Assembly: GCA_003546025.1 (NCBI GenBank)
Contig: QPKB01000011.1
Span: 12,693,180 to 12,757,179, forward strand
Reading direction: 5' to 3'
DNA: 64,000 nt
DNA from: Camphora micrantha
Lineage: Eukaryota; Streptophyta; Magnoliopsida; Laurales; Lauraceae
The notes beneath the pieces were generated by a model that was not told the DNA's origin, did not search any database, and saw nothing but the letters and a program-made list of their open reading frames with translations. Shown here piece after piece: positions 30,830 through 42,922 of this stretch (the stretch's first letter is position 1; each line of letters begins with the position of its first letter). Both the position numbers and the translations under genes were made by a program.

Positions 30830-33800
30830 ATGGGTATTGAGAAGAATACTCCAGTTAGTACCCATACCCCTGTTATGGTTAACCATGGAGAGAAACCTGA
30901 GAAGTTCAATGGTACTGAGTTCAAGAGATGGCAACAAAAAATGTTGTTCTATCTCACTACCTTGAACTTGGCTAGGTTCCTCTATGAAGAAGTTTCTGCT
31001 TTAATAGAATGTGAGACAGACAAGCAAGTTGTTGCTGCTGTAAAGGCTTGGAAGCATGCTGACTCTCTCTGTCGAAATCATATCCTCATTGGACTAGACA
31101 ACACATTATATAATGTGTACTGTTCATTAAAGACTACTAAGGAATTATGGGATTCACTTGACAAAAAATACAAGACTGAAGATGCCGGAATGAAGAAATT
31201 CGTTGTTGGTAGATTTCTTGACTACAAGATGATCGATTCCAAAGCAGTAATCAATCAAGTTCAGGAACTTCAGGTAATTCTCCATGAAATTCATGCAGAA
31301 GGAATGTCTCTTAGTGAGTCTTTCCAAGTGGCAGCAATCATTGAAAAATTGCCACCACTTTAGAAGGATTTTAAGAACTACCTTAAGCATAAGCGAAAGG
31401 AGATGAAACTTGAAGACCTGATTGTCAGATTGAGGATAGAAGAAGACAATCGTGCATCTGAAAAGAAAGCAGGAAAAACCTTCACTAAAGCCAAGGTAAA
31501 TATAGTGGAACATGGGAAGAATCCCAAGAAGAAGAAGAACAATCCCAACGGTCCAAAGCAAGGTCCCAATGACAACAAAAAGTTCAAAGGGAAATGCTAT
31601 GTATGAGACAAACCAGGTCACCGTGCTAAGGACTGTCGTAAGCACAAGGACCAAGGCAATACAAGTAAGAAACCAACGTAGACCAACATGACAGAATTGG
31701 ACACTCTTTCCACTGATGTTTCCGACATCAGTCGTTCTGCTGTGGTCTCAGAAGTCAAACTGGTTGGCAACACTAGAGAATGATGGGTGGACACTGGGGC
31801 CACTCGACATGTCTGCTCAATTAAAGAGATGTTCTCCACTTACCATGCATCAACAGGAGAACAACTCTTCATGGGCAACTCTGCCACTTCTAAGGTTGAA
31901 GACCAAGGACAGGTGGTATTAAAGATGACTTCTAGAAAGGAACTCACCTTCAACAATGTGCTGCATGTATCTGATATTCGTAAGAATCTGGTATCAGGCT
32001 CACTACTGAGTAAGAAGGGTTTTAAACTTGTATTTGAGCCGGATAAGTTTGTACTCACTAAATCTGGGATGTACGTGGGAAAATGGTACATGAGAGATGG
32101 GTTCTTTAAGATGAATGTAATGACTATTGTTTCTAATAAGAATAAGTCTTCTGCTTATATGCTTGAGTCATCTAATGTGTGGCATGGTAGACTAGGTCAT
32201 GTTAACTATGATGCTTTGCGTAGATTAGTTAATATGGAATGTTTGCCTAAATGCAGTTTTGATTCAAATATCAAATGTAAAACATGTGTAGAAACTAAAC
32301 TTACTAGAACTTCCTTTCATTCAATTGAACGAAATTCTGAACCCTTTCAGTTAATTCATTCTAATATCTGTGACCTGAAGTTTGTTCAAACTAAAGATGG
32401 TAAGAAATATTTTCTTACATTCATTGATGATTGCACAAGATACTGTTATGTTTACTTATTGAGAAGTAAAGATGAGGCCTTGGAAATGTTCAAACATTAC
32501 AAGAATGAGGCTGATAATCAACTTGATAAGAAAATCAAGGTGATAAAAAGCGATAGAGGTGGTGAATACGAATCACCTTTTGGTGAATTCTGTTCACAAA
32601 ATGGCATTATAAACCAAACTATTGTTCCTTATTCACCTCAGCAAAATGGTGTTGCTGAAAGAAAAAATAAAACTTTAAAAGAAATGATGAATGCTATGTT
32701 AATAGGTTCTGGATTACCTCAAAATTTGTGGGGGTATGCTATCCTCTCCCAAATTATATTCTCAACCGAATACCTCAAAAGCAAACCAATAAGACCCCCT
32801 ACGAATTATGGAAAGGCAGAATGCCTACTTACAAATACTTGAAAGTGTGGGGGTGTTTGGCTAAAGTGGCGGTTCATACACCTAAAAAGGTGAAAATAGG
32901 ACTAAAAACAGTTGACTATGTATTCATTGAGTATGCTCATAATAGCAGTGCGTATCGGTTTCTAATTCACAAGTCTGAGATTCCCGATATGCATCCTAAT
33001 ACTATTATTGAGTCAAGGAATGCATCGTTCTTTGAATATGTATTTCCTTATAAACCATCGAAAGAAACGTTCTCCTAAAAGAACTCATGATACTGCTAGT
33101 GGCAGTAATCAAAACTAACAAGAGATTGATGAACCTAGACGAAGTAAGAGGGCTAGAACATAAAAAACGTTTGGTTTAGATTTTCTAACATTTCTGTTAG
33201 AAGATGAGCCTCAAAGCTTTAAAGAAGCGGTGTCCAGTCCCAAGGCACCATATTGGAAAGAGGTAATAAATAGCAAGATTGAATCCATTTTGCAAAATCA
33301 TACATGGGAACTAGTAGATCTTCCACAAGGTTACAAAACTCTTGGATACAAGTGAATATTCAAGAGAAAGATAAAAGCAGATGGATCAATTGAAAAGTAC
33401 AAGGCCAGGCTTGTTGTTAAAGGGCACAGATAAAATGAAGGCTTGGACTATTTCGATACTTATTCACCAGTTACGAGGATAACATCCATTTGAATGTTAA
33501 TTGCAATTGCTGCTATACACAATTTTGAGATACATCAAGTGGATGTAAAGACAACTTTCCTAAATGGTGAATTAGATGAAGAGATATACATGGAACAACC
33601 AGAAGGGTTTAATGTTCCAGGTCAAACTAAGAAAGTTTATCGGCTTGTCAAATCTCTATATGGTTTAAAACAAACACCAAAGCAGTGGCATGAGAAATTT
33701 GACAGTTTGATGATGTCAAATGGGTTTAAGATCAATGAATGTGACAAGTGTGTGTATGTCAAGAACACTAACAATGGTTGTATCATTATTTGCTTATATA

Positions 33801-34752
33801 TTGATGATTTGCTCATTATGGGTAGCAATGATGGTATCATTCAAGCTACAAAGAGAATGTTAAACAATAACTTTGATATAAAAGATTTAGGTGTTGCCGA
33901 TGTCATACTAGGAATAAAGATTTCTAAAACATCGGATGGACTGATATTATTTCAATCACACTAATTTGAGAAAATACTCAAGAAATATAATCAAGATAGT
34001 AGCAGTCCAGTAAGAACACCTATAGATAATAGTATCAATTTATCCAAAAATAATGGAAAAGGCATATCATAACGAGAATATGCGTAAATTATTGGCAGCC
34101 TAATGTATGTAATGAATTGCACTGGTCTTGACATTGCATATGCGGTTAGTAAATTGAGTATATACACAAGTAACCCAGGAGCAGACCACTGGAAGGCCTT
34201 AGTCAGGGTTTTAAGATATTTAAAATACACCAAAAACTATGGATTGCATGACTCTAAATATCCAGCTGTACTTAAAGGGTACTGTAATGCCAACTGGATA
34301 TCAGATATCAAAGATTCAAAGTCCACAAGTGAATATATGTTCACGCTTGGTGGTGCTGCAGTATCTTGAAAATCTTCTAAACAAACATGCATTGCTAGAT
34401 CCACTATGGAATCTGAGTTTATTGCATTGGATAAAGCTGGTGAAGAAGTTAAGTGGCTTCGTCATTTCCTCGAAGATATTCCAATGTGGTCGAAACCTGT
34501 GCCTCCTATCTGCGTTCATTGTGATAATTAATCAGCAATTAGAAGGGCACTGAGTAAAATATATATAACGGTAAATCTCGACATATTCGTTAAAGGCATA
34601 ATACCGTAAGGCAACTGCTCTCTAATGGCATTATGACGATAAAGTACATAAAGTCCATAGATAACATTACTGATCCATTTACCAAAGGTTTAGCTAGAGA
34701 GAGAGCAAGTAAATCGTTCATCGAGGGAAATGAGCTTAAAGCCTATGAATGA
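30830..34752 (+). pseudogene. Copia-2 gag-pol remnant
   Basis: Gag starts MGIEKN at 30830, with EKFNGTEFKRWQQKMLFYL. A stop interrupts it at 31361. The zinc knuckle (CYV, stop, DKPGHRAKDC; near 31600) has a stop codon in place of its second Cys. Protease shows WVDTGATRHVC near 31789. Integrase has the HHCC region (HGRLGHVNY...CKTC); the first catalytic Asp reads Asn (LIHSNICD), the second (KSDRGGEYE) and the Glu (GVAERKNKT) remain. A frameshift lies near 32760. RT has HQVDVKTTFLNGELDEEIYM and YIDDLLIMG. RNase H has CNANW where Asp is expected. More than ten stops or shifts in total. Confidence 0.92.
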
Positions 34753-35334
34753 AAATTCGCCATAATGGAAACCCTACCTAGTTGACTAGAGATCCCAATA
34801 TCTAGGTTCAAAGGGACAACTGAATTGTATGTAACTTAACGAAATCACTATGGAGATAAACTCTCCTGCTCATTCCTATGATATTAATAGTGATACCTGC
34901 AGCGGTAATTAAGATAAGTTAAGCTTTTAATGATTCTTATATCTTGGCTTATCAGATGGGGTATAGCAGGATACTCTTAATAAAAATCACCTATGTGAGT
35001 GTGTACTGGGCCAATTCTATGAGAATAATAAGGCTAGATTGTCTAAAGCACTCATGAAACCAGGCATTGTTCAGGGCCAAAACGAACACAATCATGAGAA
35101 CTAACTGTATCCGGGAAGATTCTATGTGAACTCTATTGTCTCGATTTACGTAAAAGGTTGACCAGTTCATGACATCATGTTCACTGTTCAACCAGTAAAT
35201 CCGATAGTAATTCACAAGGGAAGGTTCAAGGCCACAAGTTACCTTTCTCTATACAGAGGATTTCCAATTGTGCTCTCTCTGTGTATATGCATATCATTTC
35301 ATTGTTTTCGGTCAATTTCATTCATGTGGGGGAT
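34753..35334 (+). other. Copia-2 3' untranslated region and polypurine tract
   Basis: Non-coding sequence after RNase H that ends in CATGTGGGGGAT directly before the 3' LTR; the purine run is the plus-strand primer site. Confidence 0.75.
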
Positions 35335-36401
35335 TGTTGGAAAATGGCCTAGAGAACCACTATTTTTTGTAAACTTTGAGCCAAAAACTAAGTGGGACCC
35401 ACTTATCATTTTAGGTGAGAATATATGGGTATGTAATCTACTCCATGAGTAGATTAGAGACATGTATTGGGTTGCTCTAATCCATTAAGGAGTGAATGAG
35501 AAATTACCTCCTAAACACCACTACTTGAACATGTTAAACATGGAAACAAAAGGAAGTGGTGAACTTGCTTCCCATATTGCTTGGGAGTAAAACATTCCTT
35601 GGGTATAAATATACTTACCTTGGTAGTATAAGATGAGCCCCAAGGGGCATCCCACTTTTGTGGAGGAGGGAGGACCTAGACCAAAGTGAGGTCACCACCA
35701 CACACGCGCGCTCACTGACTCGGGGGGCCAGGCTCAGGTCTGGGCTTCACGCGCGAGTTGGGCCTGGCTCAGCCCACTGCCCATTTATTTTTTTGGAGAA
35801 ATTTTATTTTATAAAATTTTTCTTTTTCAAATGGGATGTGTACATAATGGTGTGTCCTTTCGCAGTTGAAAGGGTGTGTCCAACCACAAGAGGTGTGTCT
35901 AAAGAAGAGGTGCATCTGTTCATCTGAACAGTCACTGTTCTGAACAGATGCAACCCCCATGAAAGGACTTGATGCAAGCTATAAATATGCATTTTGTTCA
36001 TCACTTTTGCTCATCCAATCCACTGCTGCTGCATTGCATTATTCGAGTCATCTGAGTCCAGAGAGAGAGTCCTGTTGCACTGTTGGTTCGTCAGTCACGC
36101 AATTTGTAGTGCTGCGACTGTTCTGAGACAGATCATTGTATTCTGCGAGACAAACGCTGCTGAAGCTCGTTAACACCATTGCGGGGGCGAAATTTGTCTT
36201 AAGGACGTAGTGTTAAAACACTAGCCTTGATCAACATTCTTCTGCAATTTCCTGAGTACTGTTTTTCTGCCTTCAAACAGTAAGTGTATTTCAATTTAGT
36301 TTTAGATTACTTTCTATAATTCTATTTAATTGTTTTGCTTCACTGTTGTGAAGAGCTATTTTCTAATACTGAACTATTACTGTATGTACTCGGGATTAAC
36401 A
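35335..36401 (+). repeat. 3' LTR of Copia-2
   Basis: 1067 bp, same ends as the 5' LTR. Compared with it, this LTR carries an additional ~110-bp AT-rich segment after GCCCACTGCCC and ~40 bp near 36030, so the two LTRs differ by indels as well as substitutions. Confidence 0.9.
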
Positions 36402-36576
36402 TATTTCACCCTTTAAATAGTGCAGTGAAGTGGAGGTAATGCCTCCTTTTTCTTATAGCCTACCATTGGATGCAAATAGAAAGTCGAGGGAAAAAACTAG
36501 AGGCGGGTGAACAGTATATGTGGCCTAACAACGCTCACTCTCCTTTTTTTTTTTTCTTCTCAAAACCTAAGAATGT

Positions 36577-37168
36577 AAATCAAGATCCAAACTATTGGAG
36601 ATATTTAGGAGATCAAATATGGCCATGAAACCAAGTTTCAGCCGTTAGATCATCACCAATCTCGATATATGTGTAAAAAGAAGTGAACCATTAGATGCAA
36701 TTTTATGGAATCTGTGGGCCCCAAACCGTTAGATATCTTTGGAAGAATGAAAACGACTATGTGGTCAGTTTTCACAACTTAATACCTTGTGGATCTCAAG
36801 ATATTTGCAAAACAATATCAACCATTGATGTATCATGCTCCATTTTTTATTTGTCCATAAGCAGTAACGTTTTTCTATTATTTATTATTTTGGGATAGAA
36901 ATCACAATCCGAACCATTAAATTTGTTCTTAAGATCAAGCCCAACTATGGGACTAAATCTCAGCCGTTGGATCATCACCAATCTCAATATATGAGAAAAA
37001 GACATAAGCAATTTGATGGCATTTTATGGATTATGTGAGTCTCAAACACAAGATCCAGACTGTTAGATCTCTTTGGAAGGCTGAACATAACCATAGGGTC
37101 AATTTTCAAGGCTTAATTGATGCCTTGTGGATCTTGAGAGATTTGCGAAAAACTTTCAACAATTGATA
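36577..37168. repeat. Diverged 322-bp tandem duplication
   Basis: Unit 1 (36577-36898) and unit 2 (36899 to about 37168) share CAGCCGTT(A/G)GATCATCACC, AATCTC(G/A)ATATATG, ATTTTATGGA and CCTTGTGGATCT in the same order. Older than the 122-bp duplication at 29020. No coding content. Confidence 0.82.
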
Positions 37169-38035
37169 GAAAGGTAAAATTAATTTTTATAGCATACCCA
37201 TGTTTCCGCAACAACAGTAGAAAAATATCGTGCACCAAAAAAAGAGAATTAAAAACCGAACTTTCTTGTAGCAGTTGCACAGGAAAATTCAGAACACTCC
37301 AAAGAACAAAGAAAACCCACTTTTTCACCAATCACCAAAATGTAATCTTACTTTCAATGGAGGGGTATTACCAATTTCGGTCTTAGGTTTTTGACTCTTC
37401 ATTTTCATGGATGGGCCGGAATTGAATTTGAAGGTGGGGCGATGGTTGTACTGCCCATCATAAGCCTTTTTCATATTGAACAGGTGCAACCGCACCAGCG
37501 TGCCATAGCTTGGGTCCGCCTCTGCCCACAATTGCATTTGCCTGTAAGGGTTAAGTGAAGAGAAGAGAAATATTAGGATATTACTCATTTTTGAGATTTT
37601 TTTTTATTATTTTGAAAGATTACATAAGAATTCTACAGACCGGTACTCAATCAACGTCCTTGTCTGATGTATTTGGGTCGGGCTTTCATTCACTCAAATT
37701 ACTGCTAACAACAAAAGCTTTTTATAATTTTAGGAAAGCAAGTGGCGGTTGACATTCATATGGAAAATCAGGTGGTTAGTATTCTCCTACCAAACCTAGA
37801 TCCTAATAGAAAGATGGTCCAAATCGCATGATCATTCGGTTACATTGAAAGGTTGAGCCCCACCATGGATCAGCCAAGGTGATCGACCCAAGTTCAGTGA
37901 GCAGCTGTACAAGGATGCACCGATCTACATGATTGTTCTAAAAATGGCTTCTCATATAGAGTCATTCCTGGTGATGATGCCACAGAACCAAGGCAATTAG
38001 GATCCCAGGACTCAGCAACACCGACTATGTTCTAG
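37169..38035. other. Decayed 3' flank of the PME pseudogene
   Basis: The missing C-terminal PME part should lie here on the minus strand, but no LGRPW or later motif was found. A segment around 37430-37530 contains TGGGTCCGCCTCTG, like the GGGGTGGACC end of the small hAT element at 41661, so a transposon insertion may have contributed to the loss. A minus-strand frame at 37325-37588 is not recognised and is probably fortuitous. Confidence 0.45.
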
Positions 38036-38310
38036 TCAGTTGCACATGGCCTTCTGTCTAATGAACTTGCAATCCTGTAACACTGAAATTGCATCTCCAA
38101 ACATGAAATTAATCGCGCCCGAAATAGTGCAGTCTCTGTAGAGATGCCGAAGCGAATGAGCCCATAGCGCGTTATGGTAGCCATCGATGCGACAACGATT
38201 TATCACAGATCGATCGGCTGCAACGAGGAGTGCCACAGCTTGACCCTTCTTCGACTCGGCCACGTTCTGGAACCAAATGTCTTGTGCCATGAATCCATCA
38301 CCCAGTGCAA

Positions 38311-39824
38311 CTGCATTTCAGAAGAGAGAATTTCAATAAATTATAACTGAAAGTCTTGGGAAGTATACCGCTAATTCTCTTCCTATCTTAACATCAAATC
38401 AAAAGCCTTTTTTTTTTTTTTTTTGGGTGTGTCCAATTGATGACCATCAAGAAATTATTGATTGCATAGTGAATCTAGACTGTCCATTTGGTGGGTGATA
38501 CTGTAGCTAACTAATGTATTGATGTTTGCACATTGATCGAAATAATATCTAGTCAGGACCAAGTTCAGACACTAGGACGCAATCCAGACAGACTCACCTC
38601 TGTGGATGTAAACTTTTTTTATTTTTAAATATTTTTTTTGCTATAGGACGGTTCTCATCTTTGAGGTTAGACTAAAATTTCCAGGCCAGGAGGAAAGCCG
38701 AATAAACTCTCCTATAGCCTCAATGTAATAGTATAATTTTCAACCTACAACCTCTAAGTGCAAAACCGTGATTTTAGACCAAATGAGCTATCCTGAGCTA
38801 TCCCTTGACGATACTCTGTGGATGGAACTAACAATGGATTCACCTATTAAAAATTTAAGCTACTCGACATTCCTAAATTTTACTCCTTCGGTAGCATTGA
38901 TAAGGTGATTAACAAATATAATTAGTAATGCATAACATCGTGTTGATTAAGTTATCAAAAATATGCTCAATCATACTGTGTGGGACCGACAAATTTTGGA
39001 TTTTTATTAATTGAGCCGCTTGCGTGGGTTCCACTCTTTCCACTCACGTGAAGCTGTCGGAAATCAGCCATGGTAAGAATCCCCACTAGATTGGCATATA
39101 TTTGTTGGTTACATCAGTGAACTGTTCTAGGCATTTCCAACAGAAACTGGGGGCCACATTTAAAAATGGGTGCCGTTTGGATGTGACGAAAAGTCAGTGA
39201 AATGATAGTGATGAGAATGGAATAATTAAAGTGTGACGGTGACCACATTTTACAGACTATTGATTCCATCCTTTTCCCACATCCAAATGATTCCATTGGG
39301 TGTTCCATCCTTTTCCCACATCCAAATGATTCATTTGGGTATGGCCTCATGGAAATGGTCTGGATCCAAATTCAGACCTGATTGATCAGGTCTGGATCCA
39401 CAAAGAGACAACAAAACAAATTACTAAAATATTGATATGTGCCCAACTTGATAGAAACAGAGTCATTATAGGTGGACTTGGAGATTGATCTGATCAGAAG
39501 CCTACCCGTTCACATCTGGAAATTTATATCAAGGGACTAAAATAGGGTAAGTCCAGGTCCGGCGTATAGTGTATCCATACTCGAACCCAAAGTACTTACA
39601 TATGTCCCATTCCCAGATCCAAATCAGAATAGGCCAGGTCAAGGCTTCTGACCAAAACCCATAGCTTAATTTTAATTTACTCTCTAACTCAGAGGCCACA
39701 GCCAGAGTCAAATAAAGGGCCTGGACTTAAACCTTAATGGCACCCAAATACTTGTATGCCGATGACCTGAACCTGGACCCGAATTTTATGTCCATGAAGT
39801 GGACTCAAACACCAACCTAATATG

Positions 39825-39871
<47 letters not shown>

Positions 39872-40031
39872 GAGTCCAAATTCCGATTTATACAAGAATT
39901 GTTCATTTCAGATCATTCCCACCTGACCCCAGACCCAGAATTTTTGGGTGAGGCATCAGATCTATTGAGGCCCAACCATATCTAACAAGTTCCATGTTCC
40001 TAATAAACAATTAAAGTCATCATGCTCTTAC
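38311..40031 (-). other. PME intron with repeats
   Basis: The intron is enlarged by low-complexity sequence: a T-run near 38408, a 46-bp poly(A) at 39825-39870, and a ~39-bp tandem duplication near 39262-39340 whose CACATCCAAATGATTC also has an inverted match near 39168 (a likely MITE remnant). No second gene was seen. Confidence 0.7.
39825..39870. repeat. Poly(A) run of 46 bases
   Basis: Uninterrupted A run; it could be a retroposon tail, but no body with matching flanks was identified. Confidence 0.9.
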
Positions 40032-41030
40032 CGAATGTAGCAGAATCGAAGAGCGTGGATCCATCTGCAACATTGAGGCTGCCAGTTACAATGGTTGAGT
40101 CCATGCCATCTCCCACAATCACCACATTCTTCTTCTTCCTCCCCATCACCACCTTCTCTTCATACCTCCCCTTCTTCACATAGATCACATATCGCGCCTC
40201 GCCATTTTCTGGTGCCATCGCAACCGCCTCTTGGATGGTCATGTAATTCCCGCTCCCATCTTTTGCCACCACTACATCGGCCTTGATTTTTCCGTGAAGA
40301 CCTCTTACAACCATGTAGTCTTCAGCCCTCAGCCAGGATGGAAAGTCCCCAGCCCGCTGCGGCCGCACTTGTGCTAAACTTGAAGGTGATATGGAGCTGA
40401 AAACAGCCAGAGAAGTCATTGCCAAACCTATCAATGTATTGAGTTGAACCACAAGTGTGGACTTAGCCACCCCATTTAGCCCATCTAAGCATGTGACATG
40501 GTTTGTGACCACTCCGGCCAGCCACGCATATACATCCTCGGCTACCGGGGTGGTAGATTGAATGCGGATTGAATTGATAGCTGATGCACAATCATGTAAA
40601 CGCCCGTGCGAAAGATCCATCATCTCAATACAATTCTCCAAACCTGCTCGTTGGTTCGACTCATTGCTCTGCTTGTAGAGTCCGGCCGCCTTAATCGCGA
40701 TGTCATCGATGTTGAACATCGACTTTTGGATTAAGATTTGAAGGAGATCGGCGTCCGTCCTTCTAAAGATCCCGGCAGGGGAGTGTTTGGAGATGATGGC
40801 TTGGCATGAAGATGGATCGAAAGCATGTTTGCATACTTGATGTTGGTTTTCGGTGTTTACATGGTGTGATAGTAGAGCTAGTAGGAGTAATAAGGTGATT
40901 GAGGAGAGTGTAATGAAGAGGGTTTTGGAAGAAGGACTAGTTCTCCTGAGAGAGCTGAGAAGAGGCTGATCTATCTTTGCCATGATAGAAAATGTGTTTG
41001 AATGCTTCTCCGCCTTCTTGAGGCCTGGTC

Positions 41031-41037
41031 TATTATA
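41031..41037 (-). promoter_or_regulatory. Possible TATA box of the PME gene
   Basis: TATAATA on the minus strand, 48 bases upstream of the ATG at 40983. That leaves room for only a very short leader; motif only. Confidence 0.4.
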
Positions 41038-41289
41038 GATGGCTTCCGGTGCCCGTTTCCTTTGGTAAAGTAAATTAGGTTTCTTTATTTCTATCGTGGC
41101 TTGCGTGTGCTAATGGTCCACATAGGAATCATCAAGTTTGAACAATAAAGAATGTCACAAATCTCAACCCTAGTCTAGTAGATCTCACAAAATATCGGCG
41201 AGAAAATCACGAAACAAAGATGAGAAGTACAACTGGAGATGGGTCATTCTCAAACCCGCATGGACCAACCGACGACGGGCAAAATTTTG

Positions 41290-41494
41290 GGGCAACCTTG
41301 ACCTTAGTTTTGAAACCCATATAGATCTCCCGAGTTGGTATTCAACTTGATGGTCAAAATATGCTTAAGTCCTTAAGCGTATTTTGACCATCAAGTTGAA
41401 TTCCAATAGGACTGTTAAAGCATATTTTGACCATCAAGTTGAATTCCAATGAGGGAGATCTATATGGGTTTCAAAATTAAGGTCGAGGATGCCC
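41290..41494. mobile_element. Fold-back MITE with ~75-bp arms
   Basis: Ends GGGCAACCTTGACCTTA and, inward from the right, GGGCATCCTCGACCTTA. The arms continue through GAAACCCATATAGATCTCCC and TTCAACTTGATGGTCAAAAT. Part of one arm is present three times. No convincing target duplication. Confidence 0.75.
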
Positions 41495-41532
41495 AAGGCT
41501 ATAATATGCTTACCGACCTATCCAAGGACTTG

Positions 41533-41867
41533 TGATCCGCTCATCATCAGAGTGGTAAGGAGTAGCAATTCTCATTTTACTGTCCAGAGTTTAAACCCTA
41601 GATATGTCACTACCTCTTCCCGCATGTACGGGCTCTTTTTCTACTTCAGTGGATTGTCTTCAGGGGTGGACCTACATGTAGGCCTAGGGGGGCCATGGTT
41701 TTCAAATTGCTACGTTTTACCACTAAAATTTTCTTTTAATAATTTTAACTTGGCCCTCCTAGTTCCATTTTCTGAATCCGCTCCTAGTTGTCTTCCCGTG
41801 TGTATGCGGGCTCTCACTTGAGTCCCAGTCAAGACAACCCCTTAGCTGGATTACCAAAAAAAAAAGT
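41533..41867 (+). mobile_element. tRNA-derived SINE with A-tail and 14-bp TSD
   Basis: Flanked by TATCCAAGGACTTG (41519-41532) and TATCTAAGGACTTG (41868-41881), one mismatch. The 5' part has an A-box-like AGAGTGGTAAGGAG and a B-box-like CAGAGTTTAAACCCT. The 3' end is a run of about 10 A. A plant-type body with CCCGCATGTACGGGCTC is present. It is interrupted by a small hAT element (41661-41786); without it the SINE is about 200 bp. Confidence 0.78.
41661..41786. mobile_element. Small hAT MITE nested in the SINE
   Basis: 126 bp between ATTGTCTT (41653-41660) and GTTGTCTT (41787-41794), an 8-bp duplication with one mismatch. Ends CAGGGGTGGACC and, inward from the right, TAGGAGCGGATTC are hAT-like. 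It splits the SINE body, so it is the younger insertion. Confidence 0.72.
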
Positions 41868-42420
41868 TATCTAAGGACTTGGCCTAGATGGATTAAATAG
41901 CAAAATAAAACTTAAGTAGTTGAAACCAACATGGTCAAAGCAAAGCTCTTATGATGTGAATAAATCAAATTATGCTTAAATATACGTAAGTATGCATGTA
42001 TGTATAACAATTATATATAGGAAAATATTTTTGTGAGAGTAACTCTCACACTACTATAAGAGTAAGGGGAACCCATTGGATACATATCCAATGCTATATA
42101 AAAGTGTATATATTTTCTAAATTTCATGTCCTTTAACTGGTTTTCACCTCTCAAAAAGCACCCCAAGGATGTCATACATGATTTTTTTTTTTGAGTCTCC
42201 GGACTCTCTACTTGAGTGGAGATTAGAAATCCAAAACCACACGAGTGTAGGCCCCTGAGATGAAAAGTTGCAGAGTAGACCCAATCCGAGTGAATTTGCT
42301 CCATTCCAATTGAACTAATTGCCTGTTATGAAATGTACAAGTTTTTTACATTTTTGGTATCCCAGCTAAAAGTGAGGGCACATACAAGGAGAAACAAACT
42401 CACACAAAAGAGGAGTAGAT

Positions 42421-42538
42421 ATGAAAGAGTTTAACCCGAATAGATATGAAATTTGGATGAAAGATGGGATTACCGACCAATTAAACAATCTCTTATTTGC
42501 AGCTATGAAAGAGTTTAACCCGAATAGATATGAAATCT
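42421..42538. repeat. Direct duplication, 84-bp spacing
   Basis: ATGAAAGAGTTTAACCCG, followed by AATAGATATGAAAT, occurs at 42421 and again at 42505. Confidence 0.88.
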
Positions 42539-42881
42539 ACAGCGATTTCCTACAATATTGTGGTCGGATATTGTGGGTAGCTTGGGAGCTTGGTTCGACT
42601 AATTTGGGCATGAGCTGACCTCGAGCCACCAGTAGTTGCATCCACTAAACGGGACAAATCCAAGTGTACCTGAAACAATTATTTTGAGTGGTCCGCTGGA
42701 CATTGAACATTTTTATCCTAAAAGAGGGTGGAGCTGAAAGACCTTAACTTTTGTGCGGGGCCCACCTTGCTGCAACTTTGGATAAACTCAAGAAGATTTA
42801 ATAAAAAAAAAAAAAAAATACACTCACCTTGGCCCTAGCTTTTTGTATCGTATCTTTCACTACAAGCTCTTATTTGGACAG

Positions 42882-42888
<7 letters not shown>

Positions 42889-42919
<31 letters not shown>
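42889..42919. repeat. (CT)n microsatellite
   Basis: About 15 CT units. Confidence 0.9.

Positions 42920-42922
<3 letters not shown>

Larger units (their letters stand above)
29603..36401 (+). mobile_element. Ty1/copia element Copia-2 with two LTRs and TSD
   Basis: A 6.8-kb element flanked by the perfect 5-bp duplication TATTT (29598-29602 and 36402-36406). LTRs start TGTTGGAAAATGG and end GGGATTAACA. Order inside is leader, gag, protease, integrase, RT, RNase H, purine tract (GTGGGGGAT, ending 35334). All domains are present but broken. The LTRs have diverged by substitutions and indels, so it is not a recent insertion. Confidence 0.93.
38036..40983 (-). pseudogene. Pectin methylesterase (PMEI-PME type), inactivated and 3'-truncated
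   Basis: Exon 1 (40983-40032, about 317 residues) encodes an N-terminal membrane segment (residues 20-40), a PMEI-like pro-region with the usual Cys pairs (51/60, 118/132...), then the PME start (ADVVVAKDGSGNY, about 235; GRYEE, about 272-276). Donor GTAAG, a 1.72-kb intron, and the acceptor TGAAATGCAG lead to exon 2 (38310-38036), which joins in frame. Exon 2 keeps QAVAL. The two catalytic Asp sites read Asn: YHNALWAHS for the family's YQDTLYAHS, and INFMFG for IDFIFG. A stop at 38036-38038 removes about 150 residues including LGRPW. Active relatives demethylesterify cell-wall pectin; this copy cannot. Confidence 0.88.

Noticed and set aside
37325..37588. Minus-strand frame (87 residues) as the missing PME C-terminus or another exon
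   Set aside because: No PME motif; part resembles a small hAT element end. A splice-like CAG is present but unsupported.
39825..39870. Poly(A) run as the tail of a processed retrocopy
   Set aside because: No cDNA-like body or flanking duplication was found around it.
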